This document shows positions 8,588-17,105 of a stretch of 64,000 nucleotides of DNA, one piece after another. The position numbers were made by a program, and so were the translations under genes. Each line of letters opens with the position of its first letter. The first letter of the stretch is position 1. This DNA comes from Microbacterium stercoris. GTDB taxonomy: Bacteria; Actinomycetota; Actinomycetes; Actinomycetales; Microbacteriaceae. The notes under the pieces were generated by a model that saw only the letters and a list, made by a program, of their open reading frames with translations, did not search any database and had not been told where the DNA came from. The stretch covers positions 1 through 64,000 of the forward strand of contig NZ_JAGFOA010000005.1 of NCBI RefSeq assembly GCF_017592545.1, given 5' to 3'.

Positions 8588-9217
8588 TCAGCGCGCGACG
8601 GTGGTCAGCTGCAGCAGGCCCTCGCCGATCGGAGAGATGGCTGCGATCACGGCGGGCGAGTTCTGGGTCTCCTGCAGCAGCGTGCGGTAAGCCGAGGTGA
8701 CGGCGTCGCGGGCGACGGGATCGGCGACGCGGCCGTTGAGCACGCGGGGGACGAGCACCGTGCCGCCAGCACGCACAAGCCGCAGGCCGTGCTCGACATA
8801 GTCGAGCACGTTCTCGGGGTCGGCATCCACGAGCACGATGTCGTAGGACGCTTCGTTCATGCGCGGAAGGACGTCGGCCGCGCGGCCGGTGATGAAGCGC
8901 GTGCGCGTCGCCGGCACGCGTGCCTGTGCGAAGGACTGTCGCGCCGCGGCGAGGTGCTCGGGCTCGTGGTCGATCGTCGTGAGCACGGCCTTCGGGGCGC
9001 CGTGGAGCAGCCAGAGCCCCGAGACGCCCGCGCCGGTTCCGATCTCGATGATCGAGCGGGCGTCGGTCGCCGCCGCGACCACCGCGCACTGCGCGCCGAC
9101 GCCGGCGCTGACGGGCGCGGCCCCCAGCTCGAGGGCGTGCTGTCGGGCTCGGGCGATGTGCTCGGGCTCGACCACCGTCTCCCGCGTGAATCGGGCGATC
9201 GCGTCATGCTCGCTCAT
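8588..9217 (-). CDS. Class I SAM-dependent O-methyltransferase
   Basis: A 209-residue enzyme of the catechol/caffeoyl-CoA O-methyltransferase family. The SAM-binding loop IIEIGTGAGVSGLWLL is around residue 57, the acidic ribose-binding strand TTIDHEPEH follows, and DIVLVDADPE supplies metal-binding residues. The substrate is unknown. The start at 9217 has a clear AGGAGG ribosome site, and a TAGGCT -10 lies farther upstream, so this gene has a normal leader unlike several neighbours. It is divergent from tatB. Confidence 0.88.
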   Translation of the reverse strand: MSEHDAIARFTRETVVEPEHIARARQHALELGAAPVSAGVGAQCAVVAAATDARSIIEIGTGAGVSGLWLLHGAPKAVLTTIDHEPEHLAAARQSFAQARVPATRTRFITGRAADVLPRMNEASYDIVLVDADPENVLDYVEHGLRLVRAGGTVLVPRVLNGRVADPVARDAVTSAYRTLLQETQNSPAVIAAISPIGEGLLQLTTVAR

Positions 9218-9298
9218 GTGTGAAACCTCCTGCTCTCGCTCCAGCCTAGGCTCGCCAGGCTGACGGTCCCGGCAGGCGCGGCGGGTAGTCTTGTGGCC

Positions 9299-9676
9299 AT
9301 GAACCTCGGGATCAGCTTCGACAAGATCGTGCTGATCCTCGTCATCGCCGGCCTGCTCATCGGCCCTGAGAAGCTGCCGCAGTACGCCGAGGCGCTGGGG
9401 CGGATGGTCAAGCGCGCACGCGAGTTCGCGCAGGGTGCCCAGACCCGCGTGCGCGAGGAGATGGGTCCCGAGTTCGACGATGTCGATTGGCGCAAGCTCG
9501 ATCCGCGCCAGTACGACCCGCGTCGCATCATCCGCGAGGCACTGCTCGACGATGAGGCGCCGGCGCCTGCTCCGGTCGCGGAGCGCATCATCCAGCCGCC
9601 GCGACCGAACGGCCCGCTCGTGCGCGAGCACTTCACCGTCGCCGATCCGCCGCCCTTCGACCTCGAGGCGACCTGA
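9299..9676 (+). CDS. tatB: Sec-independent translocase subunit TatB
   Basis: Twin-arginine translocation component: one N-terminal membrane helix (KIVLILVIAGLLIGP), the conserved GPEKLPQY hinge, then an amphipathic helix and a polar tail, 125 residues in all. The fold alone does not separate TatA from TatB, but the long acidic/proline tail favours TatB. The ATG at 9299 is preferred to GTG 9293 because a TAGTCT -10 (9286-9291) lies seven bases upstream of it. tatA and tatC are not in the window. Confidence 0.85.
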   Translation: MNLGISFDKIVLILVIAGLLIGPEKLPQYAEALGRMVKRAREFAQGAQTRVREEMGPEFDDVDWRKLDPRQYDPRRIIREALLDDEAPAPAPVAERIIQPPRPNGPLVREHFTVADPPPFDLEAT

Positions 9677-9680
9677 CGTC

Positions 9681-10835
9681 TCAGCGCGCCGGCGCGATGG
9701 GGAGCTTGCGCCCCGCGAGGCGGCGCGGCTGAGCGGCGATGCGCTCGGCGAGCCGTGCGATCTCCTGGGACGCGGCATCGTCCGGGTGCGACAGCACGAC
9801 CGGATCGCCGGCATCGCTCGAGGCGCGCAGCGCCGGGCTGAGCGGAATGGACGCCAGCACCGGCACCTCCGCGTCGTCCACGGAGAGAGCCGCCGCCACC
9901 GAGGCGCCCCCGCCGGAGCCGAACAGGTCCATGACGGATCCGTCGGGGAGAGTCATCGGGGCCATGTTCTCGACCACGCCGATGACACGCTGCCCCGTCT
10001 GACGTGCGACCAGACCGCTGCGCACCGCGACATCCGAGGCCGCGGCCTGGGGCGTTGTGACGACGAGCACGTCGGCGTGCGGAAGCAGCTGGCCGACCGA
10101 GATCGCGACATCGCCGGTACCCGGCGGCATGTCGAGCAGGAGCACATCGAGGTCACCGAAGTACACGTCGGTGAGGAACTGCTGCACCGTGCGGTGCAGC
10201 ATCGGTCCCCGCCATGCGACGGCGCCCGTTGCGGGGTTGCCGGCGCTGTCGGCGCCCTGAAGGAACATGCCGATGGAGATCGCCTTCACCCCGTGTCCGA
10301 CCGGGGGCAGCATCAGCTGATCCACGCGTGTGGGCTGAACGACGACGCCGTCCTTGGCGAGCCCCAGGAGCGGCGGAATCGAGAAACCGTGGACGTCTGC
10401 GTCGAGCAGGCCCACGGCGAGGCCGCGCTGGGCGAGTGCCACGGCGAGGTTCGCCGTCACCGTCGACTTGCCCACCCCGCCCTTGCCGCTGGTGACGGCG
10501 ATCACGCGAGTGAGCGAGTCGGGGCCGAACGGCATGCCGCGAACCGGACGCAGCCTCGCGGTGAGGGCCTGGCGCTCCGCGGGGGTCATCACCCCCACAT
10601 CGATGGAGACGGCGCCGACCCCGGGCACCGATTCGGCGGCCGCGCGCACGTCGGCCTCGATGCGGGCCGCCGCAGGACATCCGACGATCGTCAGCGCGAT
10701 CTCGACGTTCACGTCGGATCCCTCCGCCGTGACGCCGCGCACCATGTCGAGCTCGGAGAGAGGGCGGCGCAGCTCCGGATCGGAGACGCGGCCGACCGCG
10801 TCGCGGACGCGGTCCGCGAGGGGAGTGTCGCTCAT
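9681..10835 (-). CDS. mrp: Mrp/NBP35 family P-loop ATPase
   Basis: Probable iron-sulfur cluster carrier or scaffold (ApbC/Mrp). Residues 1-100 form a MIP18/DUF59 domain, followed by the deviant Walker A GKGGVGKS at 117-124 and the DMPPGTGD motif. The CxxC cysteine pair that many Mrp proteins use to bridge a cluster is missing: the loop reads ENMAPMTLPDGSVMD with no cysteine. That places it with the actinobacterial subgroup whose cluster-binding role is uncertain. It is the last gene of a three-gene minus-strand operon and its ATG overlaps the preceding stop by four bases. Confidence 0.9.
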   Translation of the reverse strand: MSDTPLADRVRDAVGRVSDPELRRPLSELDMVRGVTAEGSDVNVEIALTIVGCPAAARIEADVRAAAESVPGVGAVSIDVGVMTPAERQALTARLRPVRGMPFGPDSLTRVIAVTSGKGGVGKSTVTANLAVALAQRGLAVGLLDADVHGFSIPPLLGLAKDGVVVQPTRVDQLMLPPVGHGVKAISIGMFLQGADSAGNPATGAVAWRGPMLHRTVQQFLTDVYFGDLDVLLLDMPPGTGDVAISVGQLLPHADVLVVTTPQAAASDVAVRSGLVARQTGQRVIGVVENMAPMTLPDGSVMDLFGSGGGASVAAALSVDDAEVPVLASIPLSPALRASSDAGDPVVLSHPDDAASQEIARLAERIAAQPRRLAGRKLPIAPAR

Positions 10836-11395
10836 GATTCCTTCGGCCTGCTGAGATCGTCTTCCTGATCGTCCGCACGCTCGGCGTCGCGTTCGTCGAG
10901 GGCCGCCAGCAGGGCCTTGAGCTCGTCGCGCAGCACGTCGCGCGTCACCGTGCGCTCCTGCACCTCGGCCAGGGCCAGGCGCAGAGCCACGATCTCGCGC
11001 GCGAGATACTCGGTGTCCGCGAGATTGCGCTCCGCCCGCTGGCGGTCCTGCTCGATCTGCACGCGGTCGCGGTCGTCCTGGCGGTTCTGAGCGAGCAGGA
11101 TGAGCGGCGCGGCATACGAGGCCTGCAGCGAGAGCGCCAGCGTGAGGGCGGTGAAGCCGAGGTCGGCCGAGTCGAAGCGCCAGCCCTCGGGGGTGACGGA
11201 GTTCCAGACCATCCACACGATGACGAACAGCGACAGCGCGATGAGGAACGTCGGAGTTCCCATCGCGCGGGCGACCCACTCGGTGGCGCGGCCGAACCGG
11301 TCGTTGCCCTTGGCGCCGGCGCCGGTGGCCGGTGCGAGCAGAGGCGTGCGTCCGCGCACGGCATCGGGGCGCGACATGTCGCGCGGCGCCATCAT
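10832..11395 (-). CDS. DUF1003 membrane protein
   Basis: A 187-residue protein with two closely spaced membrane helices (FLIALSLFVIVWMVWN and a second one around residues 80-100), followed by a charged region (QNRQDDRDRVQIEQDR) expected to form a coiled coil. This is the layout of DUF1003, whose function is unknown. It is sandwiched between the MgtE-like gene and mrp with four-base overlaps on both sides, so the three are surely one operon. A later start at the second methionine run is possible. Confidence 0.85.
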   Translation of the reverse strand: MMAPRDMSRPDAVRGRTPLLAPATGAGAKGNDRFGRATEWVARAMGTPTFLIALSLFVIVWMVWNSVTPEGWRFDSADLGFTALTLALSLQASYAAPLILLAQNRQDDRDRVQIEQDRQRAERNLADTEYLAREIVALRLALAEVQERTVTRDVLRDELKALLAALDERDAERADDQEDDLSRPKES

Positions 11396-12684
11396 CCGCG
11401 CCTCACGATCGGGATGGGCGCCGTCGTCGGGGCGGCAGGCAGCGGCTCATCCGCGTCCTGAGAGCGCCAGTCGTCGGGCAGCAGGTAGTCGAGCATGTCG
11501 TCGACGCTGATCGCGCCCACGAGGCGACGCGCCTGATCCACGACCGGCACCGAGACGAGGTCGTAGCTCGCCAGACGCCGCGCGACCTCTGCCGCGCTCG
11601 CGGTGACGAGCAGCGGTTCGAGGGTGTCGTCGAGGATCGCGCCGATGCGCTCGTGCGGGGGATAGCGCAGCATGCGCTGGAAGTGCACCGCACCGAGGAA
11701 GCGGCCCGTGGGCGTCTCGTAAGGCGGCAGCGTCACGAACACGCTCGCGGCGAGGGCCGGGTGCAGCTCATGGCGGCGGATCGTCGCGAGCGCTTCGGCG
11801 ATGGTCGCGTCCGCGGACATGATGATCGGCTCCGAGGTCATGAGGCCGCCGGCAGTGTCGGCGCCGTAGCGCAGCAGCATGCGGACGTCCTCGGCCTCCT
11901 CGGGCTCCATGAGCTGGAGCAGCTCCTCGGAGCGCTCGGGCTCGAGCTCGGCCAGAAGGTCGGCGGCGTCGTCGGGCTCCATGGCATCGAGCACGTCGGC
12001 CGCGCGCTCGTCGCCCAGGCGCTCGAGGATATGCACCTGCTCCTCCTCGGGCATCTCCTCGAGGGCATCGGCGAGTCGCTCGTCGGAGAGCTCCTCCGCG
12101 ACCTCGATCATGCGCTCCTCGGGGAGATCGAGCAGGGTGTTCGCGAGGTCGGCAGGGCGCAGCTCTGCGTAGCTCGCGGCGAGAGCCTCGGCGGACTGGG
12201 CCTCGCCGGGGGTGTGCTGCTCGCGCACCTCGGCCCAGGTCGCGAACGCCGTGGGGCCCTTGCTGAAGGGCGAGGCGCTCGTCTTCGGCTTGCGCAGGAA
12301 CAGCTGGCTGATCGCCCACTCGCCGACGCGGTTCGGCTCGATCGCGACATCCTCGATCACCGCGGATCCGGATCCGTCCACGAAGTGCACACGGCGGCCC
12401 ACGACCTCGGCCAGCACACGCACCTCGTCGGCGCGCGGCTGGAAGCGGCGCACATTGATGAGGCCGGTGGTGATCACCTGGCCGGACGAGATGGAGGTGA
12501 CGCGTCCGATCGACACGAACACCTGCCGCCGGCCCGGGATCTCGCAGACCAGGCCGATGACGCGGGGAGCAGCGCTACTTCGATACACGACGACGACATC
12601 TCGGACCTTGCCGAGCCGGTCGCCCGCGGGGTCGAAGACAGCGCACCCGGCCAGGCGCGCCGCGAATACCCTCTGCGTGCTCAT
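11392..12684 (-). CDS. Soluble MgtE N-domain plus CBS protein (no transport domain)
   Basis: A 430-residue cytosolic protein. Residues 1-100 look like PRC-barrel-type strands. From about 150 to 280 are the acidic helical repeats of the MgtE N-terminal domain (LPEERMIEVAEELSDERLADALEEM), then two CBS domains to about residue 415. The five-helix magnesium channel that follows in true MgtE is absent, so it cannot be a transporter by itself. It may sense Mg2+ or nucleotides and act on a partner such as DUF1003. TACGCT at 12696-12691 (minus strand) is six bases before the ATG. Confidence 0.85.
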   Translation of the reverse strand: MSTQRVFAARLAGCAVFDPAGDRLGKVRDVVVVYRSSAAPRVIGLVCEIPGRRQVFVSIGRVTSISSGQVITTGLINVRRFQPRADEVRVLAEVVGRRVHFVDGSGSAVIEDVAIEPNRVGEWAISQLFLRKPKTSASPFSKGPTAFATWAEVREQHTPGEAQSAEALAASYAELRPADLANTLLDLPEERMIEVAEELSDERLADALEEMPEEEQVHILERLGDERAADVLDAMEPDDAADLLAELEPERSEELLQLMEPEEAEDVRMLLRYGADTAGGLMTSEPIIMSADATIAEALATIRRHELHPALAASVFVTLPPYETPTGRFLGAVHFQRMLRYPPHERIGAILDDTLEPLLVTASAAEVARRLASYDLVSVPVVDQARRLVGAISVDDMLDYLLPDDWRSQDADEPLPAAPTTAPIPIVRRG

Positions 12685-12772
12685 GCTTCCAGCGTAGTCC
12701 GCGGATCCGCCGATCCCGGGCGGCAGGCGGGGCATCTGCCCGGCCGGCAGGGCGCGTGGGAGAATGGCGCGC

Positions 12773-13438
12773 ATGAGCATGATGAGCGGGATGAGCAAGC
12801 CGTTCGAGACGGGCGAGACGGTCGCGAGCTTCAAGGACTACGAGAGCGCACAGAAGGCGGTGTCGGCGCTCATCGCGGGCGAGGTCCCGGCCGCGCACAT
12901 CGCGATCGTCGGCAGCGCCCTGCGCACCGTCGAGAAGGTCACCGGCCGTCTCGGCTACGCCCAGGCCGCGTGGTCGGGAGCGCTCAACGGCGCCCTCCTC
13001 GGTCTGCTCTTCGTCGCCCTGATCGCGATCTGGACCCCCGGAGCCTCGTTCGGCTCGCTCGCGGGTTATCTGCTCATCGCGGTCGCCCTCGGAATGCTCC
13101 TGCGCATCGCGACGTACGCGATGGTGCGTCGTCGTCGCGACTTCGCGAGTGTCACGCAGGTCTCCGCCGACCACTACGACGTGACGGTGCTCCCGCCCAG
13201 CTACCCGAAGGCCCGCCAGGTGCTCGGCGGTGCAACCGGAGTCCGCCCTGCCACGCCGGCACCCGCCGAGCCCGTCGCTCCCGCATCGCAGGAGCCGCCC
13301 CGCTTCGGAGTGCGCATCGATCCGGCGGCCCCGACGGCGACGCCGCCGGTCACGCCGCCCGTGCCCGAGACGCCTGCCGCACCGACGGCCGCTCCGGGAG
13401 CGGCTGCACCGACCGACCCCGACGCCGACCGGGCGTGA
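12773..13438 (+). CDS. YflT-type general stress protein
   Basis: Starts with a YflT (heat-induced stress) domain containing TVASFKDYESAQKAVSAL and the VGSALRTVEKVTGRLGY motif, then two membrane helices around residues 70-115, and a C-terminal Pro/Ala-rich tail of about 70 residues. Function unknown; the family is linked to general stress. ATG 12773 is chosen because a GAGAAT -10 (12760-12765) lies seven bases upstream; ATG 12764 would fall inside that element. It is divergent from the MgtE-like operon, and its stop overlaps the next start as GTGA. Confidence 0.75.
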   Translation: MSMMSGMSKPFETGETVASFKDYESAQKAVSALIAGEVPAAHIAIVGSALRTVEKVTGRLGYAQAAWSGALNGALLGLLFVALIAIWTPGASFGSLAGYLLIAVALGMLLRIATYAMVRRRRDFASVTQVSADHYDVTVLPPSYPKARQVLGGATGVRPATPAPAEPVAPASQEPPRFGVRIDPAAPTATPPVTPPVPETPAAPTAAPGAAAPTDPDADRA

Positions 13439-14052
13439 GCCTCGACCTGACGACCGCGACCGATCCCGCCGACGACCCGCGCGCGGTCGTTGTGCTGGCG
13501 CACGGGGCGGGCGCCGGCATGTCGCACCCGTTCTACGGGGGCCTCGCATCGGCCCTCGCGGCCGACGGGCTCAGCGTGATCCGCTTCAACTTCCCCTACA
13601 TCGACCAGGGACGGCGCATGCCCGGTCGCCCGGCCGATGCCATCGCCGCGTGGCGCACGGCTGTCGCGCACGCCGCCGACCTCGGGCTGCCGGTCTGGGC
13701 CGTGGGTCGGTCGTACGGGGGCCGGATGGCGTCGATGGCCGCGGCCGAAGGCGACTTCCCGGTCGAGGGTCTGGTCTATCTCGGATATCCCCTGCACGCT
13801 CCGGGCAGACCGGAGAAGCCCCGGGCCGAGCACCTGCCTCGGATCACGCAGCCGCAGCTGTTCGTGGAGGGCACGAGGGATCCGTTCATCCAGCCGCTGG
13901 ACCAGTTCGAGGCCGCCGTCGCGACGTGCCAGGATGCCCGCATCACCTGGATCGAGGGCGGCGATCACTCGTTCGCGGTGAAGGGGCGCAGGCGAGACGC
14001 CGAGATGATCGGCGCCGAGCTGGCACCGATCGTCTCGGCGTTCGTGATCTGA
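13435..14052 (+). CDS. Alpha/beta hydrolase, Tex30/KANL3-like
   Basis: A 205-residue single-domain hydrolase. The family markers are VLAHGAGAGMSHPF near residue 20, the nucleophile elbow GRSYGGRM, the acidic residue in EGTRDPF, and the late histidine in GGDHSF. Substrate unknown; such proteins are often called dienelactone-hydrolase-like. The GTG start overlaps the stop of the stress-protein gene, so expression is coupled to it. Confidence 0.82.
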   Translation: MSLDLTTATDPADDPRAVVVLAHGAGAGMSHPFYGGLASALAADGLSVIRFNFPYIDQGRRMPGRPADAIAAWRTAVAHAADLGLPVWAVGRSYGGRMASMAAAEGDFPVEGLVYLGYPLHAPGRPEKPRAEHLPRITQPQLFVEGTRDPFIQPLDQFEAAVATCQDARITWIEGGDHSFAVKGRRRDAEMIGAELAPIVSAFVI

Positions 14053-14065
14053 CGGTCGCTCGCGG

Positions 14066-15484
14066 TCAGCCGCGCAGGCGGGCCATCCACGCCTCGACCT
14101 CGTCGGCCGTGCGCGGGATGTCGGCCGACAGGTTCACGGGGCCCTCTTCGGTCATGAGGATGTCGTCCTCGATGCGCACGCCGATCCCGCGGTACTCCTC
14201 GGGGACGGTGACGTCGTCGATCTGGAAGTACAGCCCCGGCTCGATGGTGAAGACCATGCCGGGCTCGAGGGTGCCGTCGTAGTACATCTCGCGGCGGGCC
14301 TGAGCGCAGTCGTGCACGTCGAGGCCGAGGTGGTGACTGGTGCCGTGCACCATGTAGCGGCGGTGCTGGCCGCCCCGGTCGGCGTCGAGCGCCTCCTGCG
14401 CCGTGACCGGCAGCAGGCCCCACTCGGCGGTGCGTCGCGCGATGACCTCCATCGCGGCCTCGTGCACGGCGCGGAACCGCACCCCGGGCTTCGCGACGGC
14501 GAAGGCGGCGTCGGCGGCCTCGCGCACCGTCTCGTAGATGCGGCGCTGGATCGGCGTGAAGGTGCCGCTCACGGGGAGCGTGCGCGTGATGTCGGCGGTG
14601 TAGAGGCTGTCGACCTCTGCGCCCGCGTCGATCAGGATGAGGTCGCCGGGAAGCACCGCGCCGTCGTTCCGGGTCCAGTGCAGGAAGCAGGCGTGCGGTC
14701 CCGAGGCCGCGATCGTGTCGTAGCCCTCCCAGTTGCCGTCGCTGCGGGCGCGCTGGTGGAAGACGCCCTCGACGAGGCGCTCGCCGCGCGGGTGCTCGAT
14801 GATGCGCGGCAGCTCGCGGATGATGTCGTCGAAGCCGTCGGACGTCACCTTCACCGCGAGTCGCATCTGGGCGACCTCGTACTCGTCCTTGGTGAGGCGC
14901 AGCTCCGAGACGAAGCGCGTGAGCTCGTCGTCCTCGTCGACGACCAGATCATCGTCGGTCGACACGAAGGAGTCGATGTGCGCGGTGGCGATGCCGAGCT
15001 CGCCCGCGACGCCGGGGAGCGCGGGGCGGGGACCGATCCAGAACTCGCCGACCGTGGCGTCCGAATAGAACTCGCTCGTTGTGCGGTCGGCGCGCTCGCG
15101 GAAATGGAGCGTGACGTCGTGGGCGTCGCCGCGGGGTTCGAAGACGAGCACCGAGTCGGGCTCGGACTCGGTGGCCCAGCCGGTGAGGTGGGCGAACGCC
15201 GAGTGCACGCGGAACGGGTAGTCGGTGTCGTTGCTGCGCTGCTTGAGCGGGCCCGCGGGGATGACCAGGCGCTTGCCCGGGAAGGCGGCGGAGACGGCGG
15301 CGCGGCGCGCGGCGGCGAACGGAGCCTGCTCGCGGAGCGGCGGCAGCTGCTCCGGTCTCTCGGCCCAGCCCTGCGAGATCGTCGCGAGGAAGCCCTCGGG
15401 GTAGGGCTGGCGACGGTTCACGATGCTCTGCGGGGCCTGCTCGGTCGAGGCCGTGGTCTGCTCGCTTGTGGCTTGCTCGCTCAT
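14066..15484 (-). CDS. pepP: Xaa-Pro aminopeptidase (aminopeptidase P)
   Basis: Dinuclear-metal M24 peptidase of 472 residues that removes N-terminal residues preceding proline. An N-terminal creatinase-like domain (about 60-220) precedes the pita-bread domain with ligands in LIDAGAEVDS, YTADITRT, HGTSHHLGLDVHD, TIEPGLYF and RIEDDILMT. The first 20 residues are Gln/Thr/Ser-rich. The ATG at 15484 is preceded on the minus strand by GACAAT (15496-15491) and six bases, again a leaderless arrangement. Confidence 0.93.
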   Translation of the reverse strand: MSEQATSEQTTASTEQAPQSIVNRRQPYPEGFLATISQGWAERPEQLPPLREQAPFAAARRAAVSAAFPGKRLVIPAGPLKQRSNDTDYPFRVHSAFAHLTGWATESEPDSVLVFEPRGDAHDVTLHFRERADRTTSEFYSDATVGEFWIGPRPALPGVAGELGIATAHIDSFVSTDDDLVVDEDDELTRFVSELRLTKDEYEVAQMRLAVKVTSDGFDDIIRELPRIIEHPRGERLVEGVFHQRARSDGNWEGYDTIAASGPHACFLHWTRNDGAVLPGDLILIDAGAEVDSLYTADITRTLPVSGTFTPIQRRIYETVREAADAAFAVAKPGVRFRAVHEAAMEVIARRTAEWGLLPVTAQEALDADRGGQHRRYMVHGTSHHLGLDVHDCAQARREMYYDGTLEPGMVFTIEPGLYFQIDDVTVPEEYRGIGVRIEDDILMTEEGPVNLSADIPRTADEVEAWMARLRG

Positions 15485-15545
15485 GCATCCATTGTCACAC
15501 CGGCCGTCGACATCCCGCTCGGCGGTTCCCGCATAGCCTGGAGCG

Positions 15546-15944
15546 ATGAGCACCGCCCCGCGTCGCCTGCACCCTGCCCTCGCGTTCGGCCACGACCTCG
15601 TCGCCGTGCTGGTCTTCTGCGCGGTGGGACGCGCGTCCCACCAGGAGGAGGCGACGTTCGCCGGCTACCTCATGACGGTGTGGCCGTTCGCCCTCGCACT
15701 GGCGGTCGCTACCGCCATCGTGCTGGCCACTCGTCGCCTGCGCCCGGAGACCTTCGCCGCCGGCGGCATCGTCTGGATCGTCACGGTCGCGCTCGGCATG
15801 ATCCTGCGCGCCGTGTCGGGGCAGGGCACGGCACTCCCGTTCGTCATCGTCGCGACGATCACGCTGGCCGTGTTCTTCTCCGTGTGGCGACTGGTGATCC
15901 TCATCGCGCGCCGCGCGCAGGCGCGTCGCGCCGACCAGGTCTAG
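15546..15944 (+). CDS. DUF3054 membrane protein
   Basis: A 132-residue protein with four predicted membrane helices and the DUF3054 motif LVAVLVFCAVGRASH near residue 18. Function unknown. TAGCCT (15534-15539) sits six bases before the ATG. Its stop codon overlaps the stop of the convergent EEP gene through a CTAG sequence at 15941-15944. Confidence 0.85.
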   Translation: MSTAPRRLHPALAFGHDLVAVLVFCAVGRASHQEEATFAGYLMTVWPFALALAVATAIVLATRRLRPETFAAGGIVWIVTVALGMILRAVSGQGTALPFVIVATITLAVFFSVWRLVILIARRAQARRADQV

Positions 15945-17011
15945 CCGGCGGGCTCCAGCTGCACGATGAGCGGGCGGTGGTCGCTGCCTGATCCGTCGAG
16001 CGTGTCGAGGACGACGGATCCGGTCGCCTTCCAGTGGTCGGAGTGCATCACGTGGTCGATGGGGGCCGACAGCAGCGTGGGCACATCGGTCGGCCACGTG
16101 CCCACCGCGCCGTTGCCGGTGCCGGATGCCGCGTCGTGGCAGTAGCCGAGATCGCCGGATCCTGCCGCCAGCGGGGCCATGTGGTCGAGGGTGGCGTTGA
16201 AGTCTCCCGCGATGATCACATTCAGGTCCTTCGGACACTGATCGGCGATCCAGCGCAGGTCGGACTGCCAGTGGTCCATGTAGGCCGGGCGCGGAGCCAC
16301 CGCGTGCACCGCGACGACCGTGGGCCCGGTGCCGTCCACCGGCATCACGACCGCGCTCGGCAGCATGCCGGTGTTGCTCGAGCCGTCATCCGACGAGTCG
16401 ATCACGGCGTAATCCCCGAGCTCGGGGGAGATCAGGATGGTCGTGACCCACGATTGCGGGCCGCGCTCGATCTCCTTGTTGTACTGCACGTGGTGCACCC
16501 ACATCGGGCGGCCGAGTTCGCGCATCTCGATCGCGACATCCTCGCCGACGCTCTGTGCGGTCTCGGGGAGCGCGACGATGTCGGCGTTCATCGCGACCGC
16601 CGACTGCGCGATCTGGTTCGCGCCGGTCGCGTCGCCGGCCGTGTTCCAGGTCATCACCCGCACGCTCGACTCCGTCTCGGGCGGCAGGGCCTCGCCGTAG
16701 CCGCGCATTGCCAGCGTCAGGCCTCCGGCGATCGCGCCGACGCCGGCCACGAGCGCCATCGACATGGCGAACGCGCGCATCGGGCGCGACAGAGCGAACA
16801 GAAGGAACAGCAGCGTGAGGGCGGCGAACGCGACCACCAGCACACCCCGCATCGACACGATCTGTGCGATCGGCATCGTCTGCTCGAGTCGGAAGAACTG
16901 GGGCCAGCTGACGATCGCGGTGGCGATGGCGAAGACCACCGTCACGAGGATCCCGAGCAGTCGCAGCACGTCTTCGACCCTAAAACGGCCCCCTGGGAAA
17001 CCGGCGCACAT
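15941..17011 (-). CDS. Membrane-anchored endonuclease/exonuclease/phosphatase family protein
   Basis: Three hydrophobic spans occupy about the first 105 residues; the rest is an extracytoplasmic EEP domain with RVMTWNTAGD, the catalytic GDFNAT and the late GSDHRPL motif. The fold serves nucleases and phosphodiesterases alike, so the substrate is open. The ATG at 17011 has a GAGG site just upstream; a GTG at 16969, where homologs tend to begin, is an alternative. It meets DUF3054 tail to tail. Confidence 0.82.
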   Translation of the reverse strand: MCAGFPGGRFRVEDVLRLLGILVTVVFAIATAIVSWPQFFRLEQTMPIAQIVSMRGVLVVAFAALTLLFLLFALSRPMRAFAMSMALVAGVGAIAGGLTLAMRGYGEALPPETESSVRVMTWNTAGDATGANQIAQSAVAMNADIVALPETAQSVGEDVAIEMRELGRPMWVHHVQYNKEIERGPQSWVTTILISPELGDYAVIDSSDDGSSNTGMLPSAVVMPVDGTGPTVVAVHAVAPRPAYMDHWQSDLRWIADQCPKDLNVIIAGDFNATLDHMAPLAAGSGDLGYCHDAASGTGNGAVGTWPTDVPTLLSAPIDHVMHSDHWKATGSVVLDTLDGSGSDHRPLIVQLEPAG

Positions 17012-17105
17012 CGCGCCTCATTCCGCCATGAGTCGCCTGGTCAGGCGCTGATCCTCGCCCCTGTCGCGGCACGCCGCCCCGCGGCGCGGGCGATACGATC
17101 GGCGG

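Noticed and set aside
8588..9814. N-terminally extended form of the O-methyltransferase reaching into tatB
   Set aside because: The AGGAGG site and family length place the start at 9217; the extension overlaps tatB antisense and has no homology pattern.
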